Positions 7,897-15,520 of a stretch of 64,000 nucleotides of DNA are shown piece after piece. The position numbers and the translations under genes were made by a program. Source of the stretch: Lacrimispora amygdalina (GTDB taxonomy: Bacteria; Bacillota; Clostridia; Lachnospirales; Lachnospiraceae); the NCBI RefSeq assembly GCF_900205965.1, contig NZ_OAOF01000019.1:25524-89523 (forward strand), given 5' to 3'. Position 1 is the first letter of the stretch, and each line of letters starts with the position of its first letter. Below the pieces are notes generated by a model. It did not search any database. It was given only the letters and a program-made list of their open reading frames with translations, and was not told the origin of the DNA.

Positions 7897-9711
7897 GTGG
7901 AAGAAAAAATGAATGTGATGACAGAACTTCCGGATACCGGAACGGTCACACTCCTGACGTTTGCAGGGAATTACAAATATTTAACGTGGCTGGGATGTAT
8001 TCTTTCCGGAATCAGTGCTGTTGTTGGACTGTTTCCGTATGTATTTATGTGGAAGGCGGTGAGAGCAGCAGTAACGGCCTGGCCGGATGTCAATGAAGCG
8101 GGTGAGATGATTACGTATGGCTGGTATGCTGTGGCAGCTGCGCTTGGGAGTATGGTCATTTATTTCGCCGCTCTCATGTGCACCCATTTATCCGCATTCC
8201 GCACAGCAAGGAATATGAAGACAGTTGCCCTTCATCATTTAACAAAACTGCCTGTAGGTTATATGAAACGGGTGGGAAGCGGGAAACTGCGCCGGATTAT
8301 TGATGACGGGGCCGGACAGACGGAAACCTATCTGGCCCATCAGCTTCCTGATTTAGTGGGAGCCATGGTGACCCCTGCCGCGGTTTTATTTCTCCTTTTG
8401 TTTTTCGACTGGAGGCTTGGGCTTGTAAGTCTTCTGCCCATGGCAGCAGGGCTCTTTATCTTAAGCCGTGTAATGATGGGAAACATGGAAGAAACCATGG
8501 CGCAGTATCAGAACGCTCTGGAGGATATGAATAATGAGGCTGTGGAATATATCAGAGGAATTCCTGTTGTGAAAACATTTCAGCAAAGCATTTTTTCCTT
8601 TAAAAATTTTCATGAGGCCATACTTCGTTATAAAAACTGGGTAGTTAACTATACCATTTCTTTACGGATTCCTATGTGTGCCTATACCGTCAGTATAAAT
8701 GGGATTTTTGCTTTTCTCATCCCGGCAGGGCTTATTGTGGCTGCAGATTCAGGTTATGGAGCCTCTTACCTTAAGGTCATTTTGGATATTATCTTTTATG
8801 TTCTGTTTACACCTGTCTGCGTTACCATGATGGATAAAATCATGTGGACCAGTGAGAATACCTTAAAAGCGAAAGATGCTTTAAACCGGGTGATGACCAT
8901 TGTAAAGGAAAATCTTTTAAAAGAACCGGAGCAATCTAAAGTTCCCATGGATTCCTCTGTGGAATTTAAAAATGTAACCTTTTCTTATGAAGAGGAAAAG
9001 GAACCTGTTTTGAAAAATGTATCATTTCAGATTCCCCAGGGAGCCACTGTAGCAATTGTAGGTCCATCGGGAGGCGGAAAGACAACAGCAGCCAGACTCA
9101 TCCCCCGCTTTTATGATGTGGATGGCGGAAGCATCTGTCTGGGTGGAGTGGATATCAGGGAAATGAACACAGAAAAGCTGATGGAAAATATCAGCTTTGT
9201 ATTTCAGGACAGCCATCTCTTTAAAGATACCATCCTTAATAATATCCGGGCAGCAAGACCGGAAGCATCGGAAGCGGAAGTAGAACAGGCAGTAAAAGCG
9301 GCCTGCTGTCAGGATATCATCGACAAGTTCCCCGATGGCTATGAGACCGTTGTCGGCACCGGGGGTGTTTACTTATCGGGAGGAGAGTGTCAGAGAATCG
9401 CAATAGCCAGAGCTGTACTGAAGAATGCACCTGTTGTCCTGCTTGATGAAGCAACGGCATTTGCAGACCCTGACAATGAATATCAGATTCAGAAAGCTTT
9501 TGAAACTCTGGTAAAAGGAAAGACAGTACTGATGATTGCCCACCGCCTTTCCACTGTCAGGGGGGCCGACCGGATTTTAGTCATGAATCAGGGAAGGATA
9601 GAAGAGGAAGGAAGACATGAGGAACTGATACAAAAGCAGGGGCTTTATGCCGCCATGTGGAAGAATTATCAGACCTCAGTTTCATGGAAAGTAGGTGAAA
9701 AGCATGAGTAA
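7897..9711 (+). CDS. ABC transporter, fused membrane and ATPase domains (first half)
   Basis: Half-transporter of 604 residues: six-helix membrane domain in roughly residues 30-320, ATPase domain from about 345. Walker A GPSGGGKTT near residue 389, Q-loop VFQD, signature YLSGGECQR near residue 491, Walker B VVLLDEA near residue 513, H-loop IAHRLS. The D-loop region reads AFADPDNE rather than the usual SLD form. It would pair with the second half-transporter encoded next as a heterodimer. The start is GTG at 7897 because AGAGGAGG lies 7 bases upstream. TetR linkage favours efflux of a toxic compound, but related two-gene families (YbtPQ/IrtAB type) move siderophores inward, so direction is uncertain. 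Confidence 0.88.
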   Translation: MEEKMNVMTELPDTGTVTLLTFAGNYKYLTWLGCILSGISAVVGLFPYVFMWKAVRAAVTAWPDVNEAGEMITYGWYAVAAALGSMVIYFAALMCTHLSAFRTARNMKTVALHHLTKLPVGYMKRVGSGKLRRIIDDGAGQTETYLAHQLPDLVGAMVTPAAVLFLLLFFDWRLGLVSLLPMAAGLFILSRVMMGNMEETMAQYQNALEDMNNEAVEYIRGIPVVKTFQQSIFSFKNFHEAILRYKNWVVNYTISLRIPMCAYTVSINGIFAFLIPAGLIVAADSGYGASYLKVILDIIFYVLFTPVCVTMMDKIMWTSENTLKAKDALNRVMTIVKENLLKEPEQSKVPMDSSVEFKNVTFSYEEEKEPVLKNVSFQIPQGATVAIVGPSGGGKTTAARLIPRFYDVDGGSICLGGVDIREMNTEKLMENISFVFQDSHLFKDTILNNIRAARPEASEAEVEQAVKAACCQDIIDKFPDGYETVVGTGGVYLSGGECQRIAIARAVLKNAPVVLLDEATAFADPDNEYQIQKAFETLVKGKTVLMIAHRLSTVRGADRILVMNQGRIEEEGRHEELIQKQGLYAAMWKNYQTSVSWKVGEKHE

Positions 9712-11449
9712 GTATTTACAGAGACGATTTGCACTCAGCCAGCAGGGAGGAAAAGATCTTACAAGAGCAGTTTTTGCCTGCGCAGCGGCAAATGTGGGTC
9801 TTATTTTTCCCATGGGACTTTTGATTATTTTTCTTGAGAAGCTGCTGTCACCCGTTACAGGATTAAAAGGAACGGAAATGGGGCTTATGGGATTTATAGG
9901 AATGAGCGTGCTTTTTCTGTTTCTTATTTTTATTCTTCAGTATATCCAATATAACAAAACGTTCCTTGCCTCCTATCAGGAAAGCGCCAATTTACGCATA
10001 CGGCTGGCGGAAAAATTAAGAAAGATCCCACTTTCCTTCTTTGGCAAGAGAGATCTGGCAGATTTAACAACCACCATTATGTCAGACTGTGCCTGGATGG
10101 AGACGGCTTTCTCACATTTTATTCCGGAACTCATTGGTGCGCTTCTTTCCACCGCTTTTGTCGGATTGGGAATGTTCTTTCTGGACTATAAAATGGCGTT
10201 GGCTCTTTTGTGGGTGATTCCTGCCGCATTTATGCTTTCAGCAGGAACCAGGCCCGTTATTGACCGGCTGGAACGGAAGGAAAAATTTAAGAAGCTGGCT
10301 GTCTCTGATGGAATCCAGGAGTGTATCGAGAACCTACAGGATATCAAGGCGAACAATCAAAGAGAATCTTATTTAAAGGAATTAGATTCAGAGATTATAG
10401 CAGTGGAAAAAGGAACAGTCAGAATGGAAACATTAAACGGCAGTTTTGTAACAGCATCTCAGATGGTATTGCGCCTTGGTATGGCAACAACTGTTCTTAC
10501 CGGTGCATTTCTTATGACGGAGAAGAAGCTGGATCTTATGGTATTTCTTATATTCATGGTTGCAGCCACCCGTATTTACGGTCCGCTCACGGGCTGCTTA
10601 AATAATTTATCAGCTGTTTATTCCACGCTGCTGCAGGTCGAGCGGATGCGGGCGATTGAGGAGGAACCGGTCCAGGACGGAGCAGAGATGAAAGCGCTGA
10701 ATGGATATGATATTGTATATGAACATGTGGGATTTTCCTACCATCAGAATGAGACAGTTTTAGAAGATGTGTCCTTTTGTGCCAGACAGGGCCAGGTAAC
10801 CGCACTGGTAGGTCCGTCAGGCGGAGGAAAAAGTACGGCAGCCAGGCTGGCGGCACGTTTCTGGGATGTGGAGAAAGGGAGAGTTACAATTGGAGGCGCA
10901 GATGTAAAAGAGTTTGATCCCGAACATCTTTTAAAGCATATTTCCGTTGTATTTCAGGATGTGATGCTTTTTAATAATACAGTTATGGAAAATATACGGA
11001 TCGGCAGAAAGGATGCATCGGATAAAGAGGTGATGGAAGCGGCAGAGGCAGCCAGGTGTATGGAATTTATCAACCGGCTGCCGGAAGGTTTTCAGACCAG
11101 AATTGGTGAGAACGGGTCAGCACTTTCCGGAGGAGAGAGGCAGAGGCTGTCTATTGCAAGAGCTTTATTAAAGGATGCACCTGTCATTATTCTTGATGAA
11201 GCCACCGCATCTCTTGATGTGGAAAATGAATCCTTGATTCAGAACGCCATATCAAACCTGATCCGGAACAAGACGGTTCTTATTATCGCCCATCGTATGA
11301 GAACCGTTGCCCAGGCCGATAAAATCGTGGTTTTAAAAGACGGAAGAGTGGCAGAAGAGGGGAGTCCTGAAGCTCTTTATAAGAAAGGAGGAATCTACCG
11401 CCATATGACTGACTTGCAGAATCAGAGCCAGAACTGGTCAATCGGATAG
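9704..11449 (+). CDS. ABC transporter, fused membrane and ATPase domains (second half)
   Basis: Partner half-transporter of 581 residues with the same order: membrane helices to about residue 310, then ATPase with Walker A GPSGGGKST near residue 370, signature ALSGGERQR, Walker B VIILDEATASLD and H-loop IAHRMR. All catalytic motifs look intact, so both ATP sites of the heterodimer may be active, unlike exporters with one degenerate site. The start at 9704 overlaps the first gene's stop by 8 bases, indicating coupled translation; an upstream in-frame GTG at 9695 is possible. The promoter of the next gene begins 13 bases after its stop. Confidence 0.88.
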   Translation: MSKYLQRRFALSQQGGKDLTRAVFACAAANVGLIFPMGLLIIFLEKLLSPVTGLKGTEMGLMGFIGMSVLFLFLIFILQYIQYNKTFLASYQESANLRIRLAEKLRKIPLSFFGKRDLADLTTTIMSDCAWMETAFSHFIPELIGALLSTAFVGLGMFFLDYKMALALLWVIPAAFMLSAGTRPVIDRLERKEKFKKLAVSDGIQECIENLQDIKANNQRESYLKELDSEIIAVEKGTVRMETLNGSFVTASQMVLRLGMATTVLTGAFLMTEKKLDLMVFLIFMVAATRIYGPLTGCLNNLSAVYSTLLQVERMRAIEEEPVQDGAEMKALNGYDIVYEHVGFSYHQNETVLEDVSFCARQGQVTALVGPSGGGKSTAARLAARFWDVEKGRVTIGGADVKEFDPEHLLKHISVVFQDVMLFNNTVMENIRIGRKDASDKEVMEAAEAARCMEFINRLPEGFQTRIGENGSALSGGERQRLSIARALLKDAPVIILDEATASLDVENESLIQNAISNLIRNKTVLIIAHRMRTVAQADKIVVLKDGRVAEEGSPEALYKKGGIYRHMTDLQNQSQNWSIG

Positions 11450-11461
11450 CGGAGGATTATG

Positions 11462-11490
11462 TTGTAAGATTGTGGGATTTATGGTATAAT
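11462..11490 (+). promoter_or_regulatory. Promoter of desulfoferrodoxin
   Basis: TTGTAA at 11462-11467 and a consensus TATAAT at 11485-11490, separated by 17 bases; the start codon follows 46 bases later. This makes the gene independent of the ABC operon. Confidence 0.78.
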
Positions 11491-11536
11491 TACCATGCAG
11501 TTTTACAGCAGTCAAAAGAAAAAGGAGGGTATTCAC

Positions 11537-11911
11537 ATGAAGTTTTTAAAGTGTAATCATTGCGGAAATATTGTAGCGGTAGTAGAAGAAAAAGGCGGCA
11601 CCATTACCTGCTGCGGAGACAACATGCAGGAGATGAAAGCCAATACCACAGATGCGGCGACTGAAAAACATGTTCCGGTTATTGAGGTTGATGGCCAGAG
11701 CGTTACTGTTACCGTTGGTTCTGTAGAACATCCCATGCTTCCTGAACATTTCATTGGCTGGATTGTATTAGAGACAAAGACGGGCAACCAGAGAAAGATC
11801 TTAAATCCGGGTGACAAACCGGTTGCAAAGTTCATGATGGTCGAAGGCGATGAGGTCCTGGCAGCCTATGAATACTGCAATCTTCACGGATTATGGAAAG
11901 CAGAGAAATAA
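11537..11911 (+). CDS. dfx: Desulfoferrodoxin (2Fe superoxide reductase)
   Basis: Reduces superoxide to peroxide without making oxygen, an oxidative-stress defence typical of anaerobes; cytoplasmic, fed by rubredoxin. The 124-residue protein has both iron sites. The N-terminal desulforedoxin centre uses Cys6, Cys9, Cys25 and Cys26. The catalytic centre has His45 (in EKHVPV), His65 (EHPM), His71 (EHFIGW), and Cys114 and His117 in YCNLHG, the exact ligand pattern of the family, with Glu43 and Lys44 beside the active site. AAGGAGG lies 8 bases before the ATG. Own promoter and own terminator, so monocistronic. Confidence 0.96.
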   Translation: MKFLKCNHCGNIVAVVEEKGGTITCCGDNMQEMKANTTDAATEKHVPVIEVDGQSVTVTVGSVEHPMLPEHFIGWIVLETKTGNQRKILNPGDKPVAKFMMVEGDEVLAAYEYCNLHGLWKAEK

Positions 11912-11918
11912 ATAAAAT

Positions 11919-11953
11919 AAAAAGCTCACAGACCTCTGGTGTGTGGGCTTTTT
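11919..11953 (+). terminator. Terminator of desulfoferrodoxin
   Basis: A 15-position stem (AAAAGCTCACAGACC against GGTGTGTGGGCTTTT) with one mismatch, ending in five T. Confidence 0.85.
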
Positions 11954-12002
11954 GGTGATATCCAGGGAAACAAAAAAGCAATAAGACAGGAGAATATCTT
12001 CC

Positions 12003-13166
12003 ATGAATAAGAAAGAAGCAAGCGAATTAAAAAAGCTTTTTACGCCGGCCAATTGCGCCATCAGCCGGATCTGCGGATGTTATGTAGATGCGGAAAAGAA
12101 TAAACGGACAGAGTTAAAAGAGGCCTTTCTCTCCCTTCCGGAAGAGGAGGCATTTAAATATTTCACCATCTTTAAAAGTGCTCTTTCAGGCACGCTTGGA
12201 AAGAATCTGGTGAATATGGAATTTCCGCTCCATACGGAGGAAGAGGGAGGAACGCAGAATTTCCTGCTAAAGCTGAGGGACAGCCAGTTAAAGGATGACA
12301 GCCTGATTGAGGAATTTTACGATAAGGTCATAGCAAGCTATGATTACGGTGAGAACTATTACATAATCCTGATCCATTGTGCCTATGATATACCGGCAAG
12401 ATCTTCCGATGGTCTTGAGATGTACGATGCCTCTGATTTTGTTTATGAATTTATCCAGTGTACCATCTGCCCGGTGAAGCTGTCAAAGGCAGGACTCTGT
12501 TATAATTCTCAGGCTAATGTAATCGAGAACAGGAACAGGGACTGGATTGTAGAGGCTCCTGATACAGGCTTTTTATTTCCGGCATTTACAGACCGCAATA
12601 CAGACATTCACGGACTTGTTTATTATTCCAAGAATCCGGAACAGCTGCCGGAGCGTCTGATTGACGAGCTCTTAGGCTGTGTGATCCCAATGACAGCAAA
12701 AAGCCAGAAAGAGTCGTTTCAGACGATTATCGAGGAAACTCTGGGAGAAAACTGTGATTTTGAGGCGGTAAAGAACATACATGAAACCATCAATGAGATG
12801 CTGGAAGAAACTAAGGATGAACCGGCTCCCTTTACGATTGATAAATACCAGATGAAGAAGCTTTTGGAGAACAATGGTGCATCACAGGAGAAACTTGAAG
12901 AGCTGGAACAGCGTTTTACCAAGGAAGAACAGGAAAGGAGTTCTGGATTCCTTGCTTCCAATATCGTAAACGCAAGAAGTTTTGAAATCAAGACAACAGA
13001 TGTGAGCATAAAGGTGGCTCCGGATAAGACCTATCTTGTGGAAAACCGGATGATTGAGGGGCGTCCCTGTATTGTAATCGGGATCAGTGAGCATGTGGAG
13101 ATTAACGGAATAACAGTAAGACCAATTGCGGCACAACGATCCTATGAAGAAGAGGCGGATGAATAA
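12003..13166 (+). CDS. DUF4317 family protein
   Basis: A 387-residue protein of a family common in Lachnospiraceae and relatives and without an assigned function, as far as I know. It begins MNKKEASELKKLFTPANCAI, matches the family along its length, and ends with a small domain (about 310-375) that reads IKVAPDKTYLVENRMIEGRP. No membrane segment or catalytic motif is evident; it looks cytosolic and rich in Glu and Lys. It is single, placed after the desulfoferrodoxin terminator, with a weak hairpin (about 13188-13240) and no T-tract after it. No function is proposed. Confidence 0.8.
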   Translation: MNKKEASELKKLFTPANCAISRICGCYVDAEKNKRTELKEAFLSLPEEEAFKYFTIFKSALSGTLGKNLVNMEFPLHTEEEGGTQNFLLKLRDSQLKDDSLIEEFYDKVIASYDYGENYYIILIHCAYDIPARSSDGLEMYDASDFVYEFIQCTICPVKLSKAGLCYNSQANVIENRNRDWIVEAPDTGFLFPAFTDRNTDIHGLVYYSKNPEQLPERLIDELLGCVIPMTAKSQKESFQTIIEETLGENCDFEAVKNIHETINEMLEETKDEPAPFTIDKYQMKKLLENNGASQEKLEELEQRFTKEEQERSSGFLASNIVNARSFEIKTTDVSIKVAPDKTYLVENRMIEGRPCIVIGISEHVEINGITVRPIAAQRSYEEEADE

Positions 13167-13260
13167 CCTTCATTGCCTGTCAGAATTCGGACCAGACGGG
13201 AGAATTATTTCCGAAAGAAATATACAACTGTCTGGCCGAAGAGAGTAAAGGCTGTAACTA

Positions 13261-14208
13261 TTATCTTACCGTACAGCCTTTGATTATGTTTTTTATCTGA
13301 TCTAAATGATTTAAAATATAGGAATAAAATTTTGTCTTTCGGTTGACGCCTGTTACCAGTTCATTTAACTTGAGTCGTTCCTCAGCCGATTTATGAGCCA
13401 CATTTGCCATATTTTCTGTAATATTTTTCACTGCCTCTAAATTTGTGCTTTGAGACTCTTTTACATGGGTAACTTTAATCCCTACATAATTCTCAGCATC
13501 TACAATTCCGTCGATCAGCTTTTCGGATTCTTCAACCATAGATTTTGCTTCTTCCACAACCTTTCCACCGTCACTGGATTTTTCAATCAGTTTTTCGAAG
13601 GTTTCCGTCATGTTTTTTAATGATTCAATGATATCGTCAGCATTTTTCTGGGACTCATCAGAAAGTTTTTTGATTTCATTTGACACAACACCAAATCCCA
13701 CACCTGCGGAACCGGCTCTGGCAGCTTCTATGGATGCGTTAAACGACAAAAGCCTGGTCTGCTGGGCAACACTGGTTATCATATTGGTAAATCCGGTGAT
13801 CTCATTATATTGAAGCTTCAGCAGTTCGAACAGGCTGTAGAAATCTTTAAATACATTTGAAACCTCATCCATCTTGCCTGACATACGTAAGTAAGCATTC
13901 CGCGTATCCTCAATCGCTTCTGCGGATAACTTTAAGCTGCCGGATACGGCATCTACCGAATCATTTGTTGTATTAATGCTGTCATCAAGACGTTTCAGCT
14001 GCATCTCAACCTTGTGTATTTCATTCAATGTAAATTCAGTCCCTGCCAGAAGCTCATTTAACCCGTGCGTTAAGTTCCCCTCTTCTTTTAGGAGACCATT
14101 CATGTTGCGGTTGGCATCAATTGCTAAATCGCCAATGAATTCCTGTATATCTTCGGATCTGTTTTGAGTTTCGTTAATTAATTTCTTCTCATACCCATAT
14201 TTAAACAT
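13261..14208 (-). CDS. Soluble methyl-accepting chemotaxis-like protein
   Basis: A 315-residue cytosolic receptor-like protein without membrane segments, sensor or HAMP domain. About 150 residues of coiled coil lead to a chemoreceptor tip, TSVAQQTRLLSFNASIEAAR, followed by GVVSNEIKKLSDES, which should engage CheA/CheW or act as a stand-alone coiled-coil scaffold. The C-terminal block after about residue 285 (FYSYILNHLDQIKN) is not a known methylation pentapeptide and its role is unclear. It is translated 9 bases after the FIST gene; its GGAGG lies directly after the FIST stop codon. The pairing suggests FIST supplies the sensing function that this protein lacks. Confidence 0.85.
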   Translation of the reverse strand: MFKYGYEKKLINETQNRSEDIQEFIGDLAIDANRNMNGLLKEEGNLTHGLNELLAGTEFTLNEIHKVEMQLKRLDDSINTTNDSVDAVSGSLKLSAEAIEDTRNAYLRMSGKMDEVSNVFKDFYSLFELLKLQYNEITGFTNMITSVAQQTRLLSFNASIEAARAGSAGVGFGVVSNEIKKLSDESQKNADDIIESLKNMTETFEKLIEKSSDGGKVVEEAKSMVEESEKLIDGIVDAENYVGIKVTHVKESQSTNLEAVKNITENMANVAHKSAEERLKLNELVTGVNRKTKFYSYILNHLDQIKNIIKGCTVR

Positions 14209-14217
14209 AACGGCCTC

Positions 14218-15246
14218 CTATTCTATTGCCAGCAATATCATGGTCTGATTCACGTGTCGCTGATAAAATTGTTCGCCATAACTGATGAATCCGGTCGTAT
14301 TCTGGCATGCACCGGTCAGATTCTGATCAATTACGGGCCACAGACCTTCCTGCTGGAATTTGAGACATCTCAGTATGCAGTTAATTGCCAATAGAAACTG
14401 GGGTTTAAAGGGAATTCCCTTCAGCGTTTCTTTTATGACTTCTTCCGGCGATAACGGTTCTAAGATTTTCACAAAGGAATTGGGCATGATCTGGCAATAA
14501 AATGACAGTGACTGATTACCGTTTATCTTTTGGGGTGATGCAATATAGATTTCTGAGTCGTATTCAATACCTAACGGATGATTCATGAAATGATTATTTA
14601 AATCCCTTTCAGAAACTCCGAGATTTTTGGCATATTGTGTACTTGCCGGGCTGCCGTTAAAGGATCTGACAATTCTGTTCATAGGGTCAGCATCAGTTAC
14701 CAGCATTTCTTTACCCGATGGCCTGTAAATGTTCTCCCTGGCTAAATACGTTCTTCTATTACAGTCAAAGAACAACCCCACACTATGTACCTTTTCTCTT
14801 CCTATATAAACAGGAGTTTCTGTAAAAGATAAATCGTCTCCGGCGGAACCTCCGATCACCTTAAAATCCTTGTCCATAAAATAGAGTGATGTCATTATCT
14901 TCTCTTCAATTTTAGACAGACCCTCACATAATAACAGTAAAAATGCATTTGGGTTATTCTTTACTTTCTGATAGGCCTGTTTCATATCTTTTATGCTCAG
15001 GGCAGGAACCGGATCAATCGGTACAATTTCGGCCATCTGGGGATCATATTCGAATCCTGATATAATACCGTTTTGATAACCCAGGGAACAATATTCACCT
15101 GCTGCTGAACATAAGACAGTGGATTGCTTGACCTGTTGTGATAATTCATGCACAGCGGAAGGTGCACAAAATAATACAAAAGCAGCATTGCTATGGTTAA
15201 CAGCATCAAGAGCAGTGCGGTTGTCTTTGAAATAAACTGATTTCAT
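14218..15246 (-). CDS. FIST domain sensory protein
   Basis: A 342-residue protein that I assign to the FIST (F-box and intracellular signal transduction) family: an N-terminal FIST_N region to about residue 215 including GLSKIEEKIMTSLYFMD and KVIGGSAGDDLSF, then FIST_C to about residue 330 including GNQSLSFYC and GACQNTTGFISYGEQF. FIST proteins are thought to bind small ligands, possibly amino acids, and often sit with or are fused to chemoreceptors and diguanylate enzymes. It heads a two-gene minus-strand unit with the soluble chemoreceptor. The start codon has AAAGGAG upstream. The ligand is unknown. Confidence 0.82.
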   Translation of the reverse strand: MKSVYFKDNRTALDAVNHSNAAFVLFCAPSAVHELSQQVKQSTVLCSAAGEYCSLGYQNGIISGFEYDPQMAEIVPIDPVPALSIKDMKQAYQKVKNNPNAFLLLLCEGLSKIEEKIMTSLYFMDKDFKVIGGSAGDDLSFTETPVYIGREKVHSVGLFFDCNRRTYLARENIYRPSGKEMLVTDADPMNRIVRSFNGSPASTQYAKNLGVSERDLNNHFMNHPLGIEYDSEIYIASPQKINGNQSLSFYCQIMPNSFVKILEPLSPEEVIKETLKGIPFKPQFLLAINCILRCLKFQQEGLWPVIDQNLTGACQNTTGFISYGEQFYQRHVNQTMILLAIE

Positions 15247-15463
15247 TCGTTTCTCCTTTGTGTTGGTTGTAACGACTGCTTCCTTTATAAGTTTTTATTC
15301 CACGCACTGATGTCTAAAGTAGTCGAAAAATGACGTTACATTTTGGTGAATAACGATGTTATTTCCCTATATTATATAACAAATGACAAATTTTTACCAT
15401 AGTTTTACACAAAGTTATTGGATGTATAATGATACAGGAAGAGGCGATGGAGATCAAAATATT

Positions 15464-15492
15464 TTGCCTATCTGCTTTCCCTATGTTATACT
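15464..15492 (+). promoter_or_regulatory. Promoter of the FokI-like gene
   Basis: TTGCCT at 15464-15469, 17-base spacer, TATACT at 15487-15492. The GTG start is 28 bases further on, leaving a very short leader. Upstream, at about 15351-15365, lies a small dyad AATAAC-N3-GTTATT of unknown use. Confidence 0.65.
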
Positions 15493-15520
15493 GTAAGAAA
15501 ACTACAGTGAGGAATGAAAC

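Noticed and set aside
13188..13240. Hairpin after the DUF4317 gene
   Set aside because: The stem has a mismatch and no T-tract follows, so I do not call it a terminator.
15247..15520. Search for a methyltransferase fragment or a C-protein gene between the FIST and FokI-like genes
   Set aside because: No frame with SAM-binding motifs is present; only a promoter and a small dyad.
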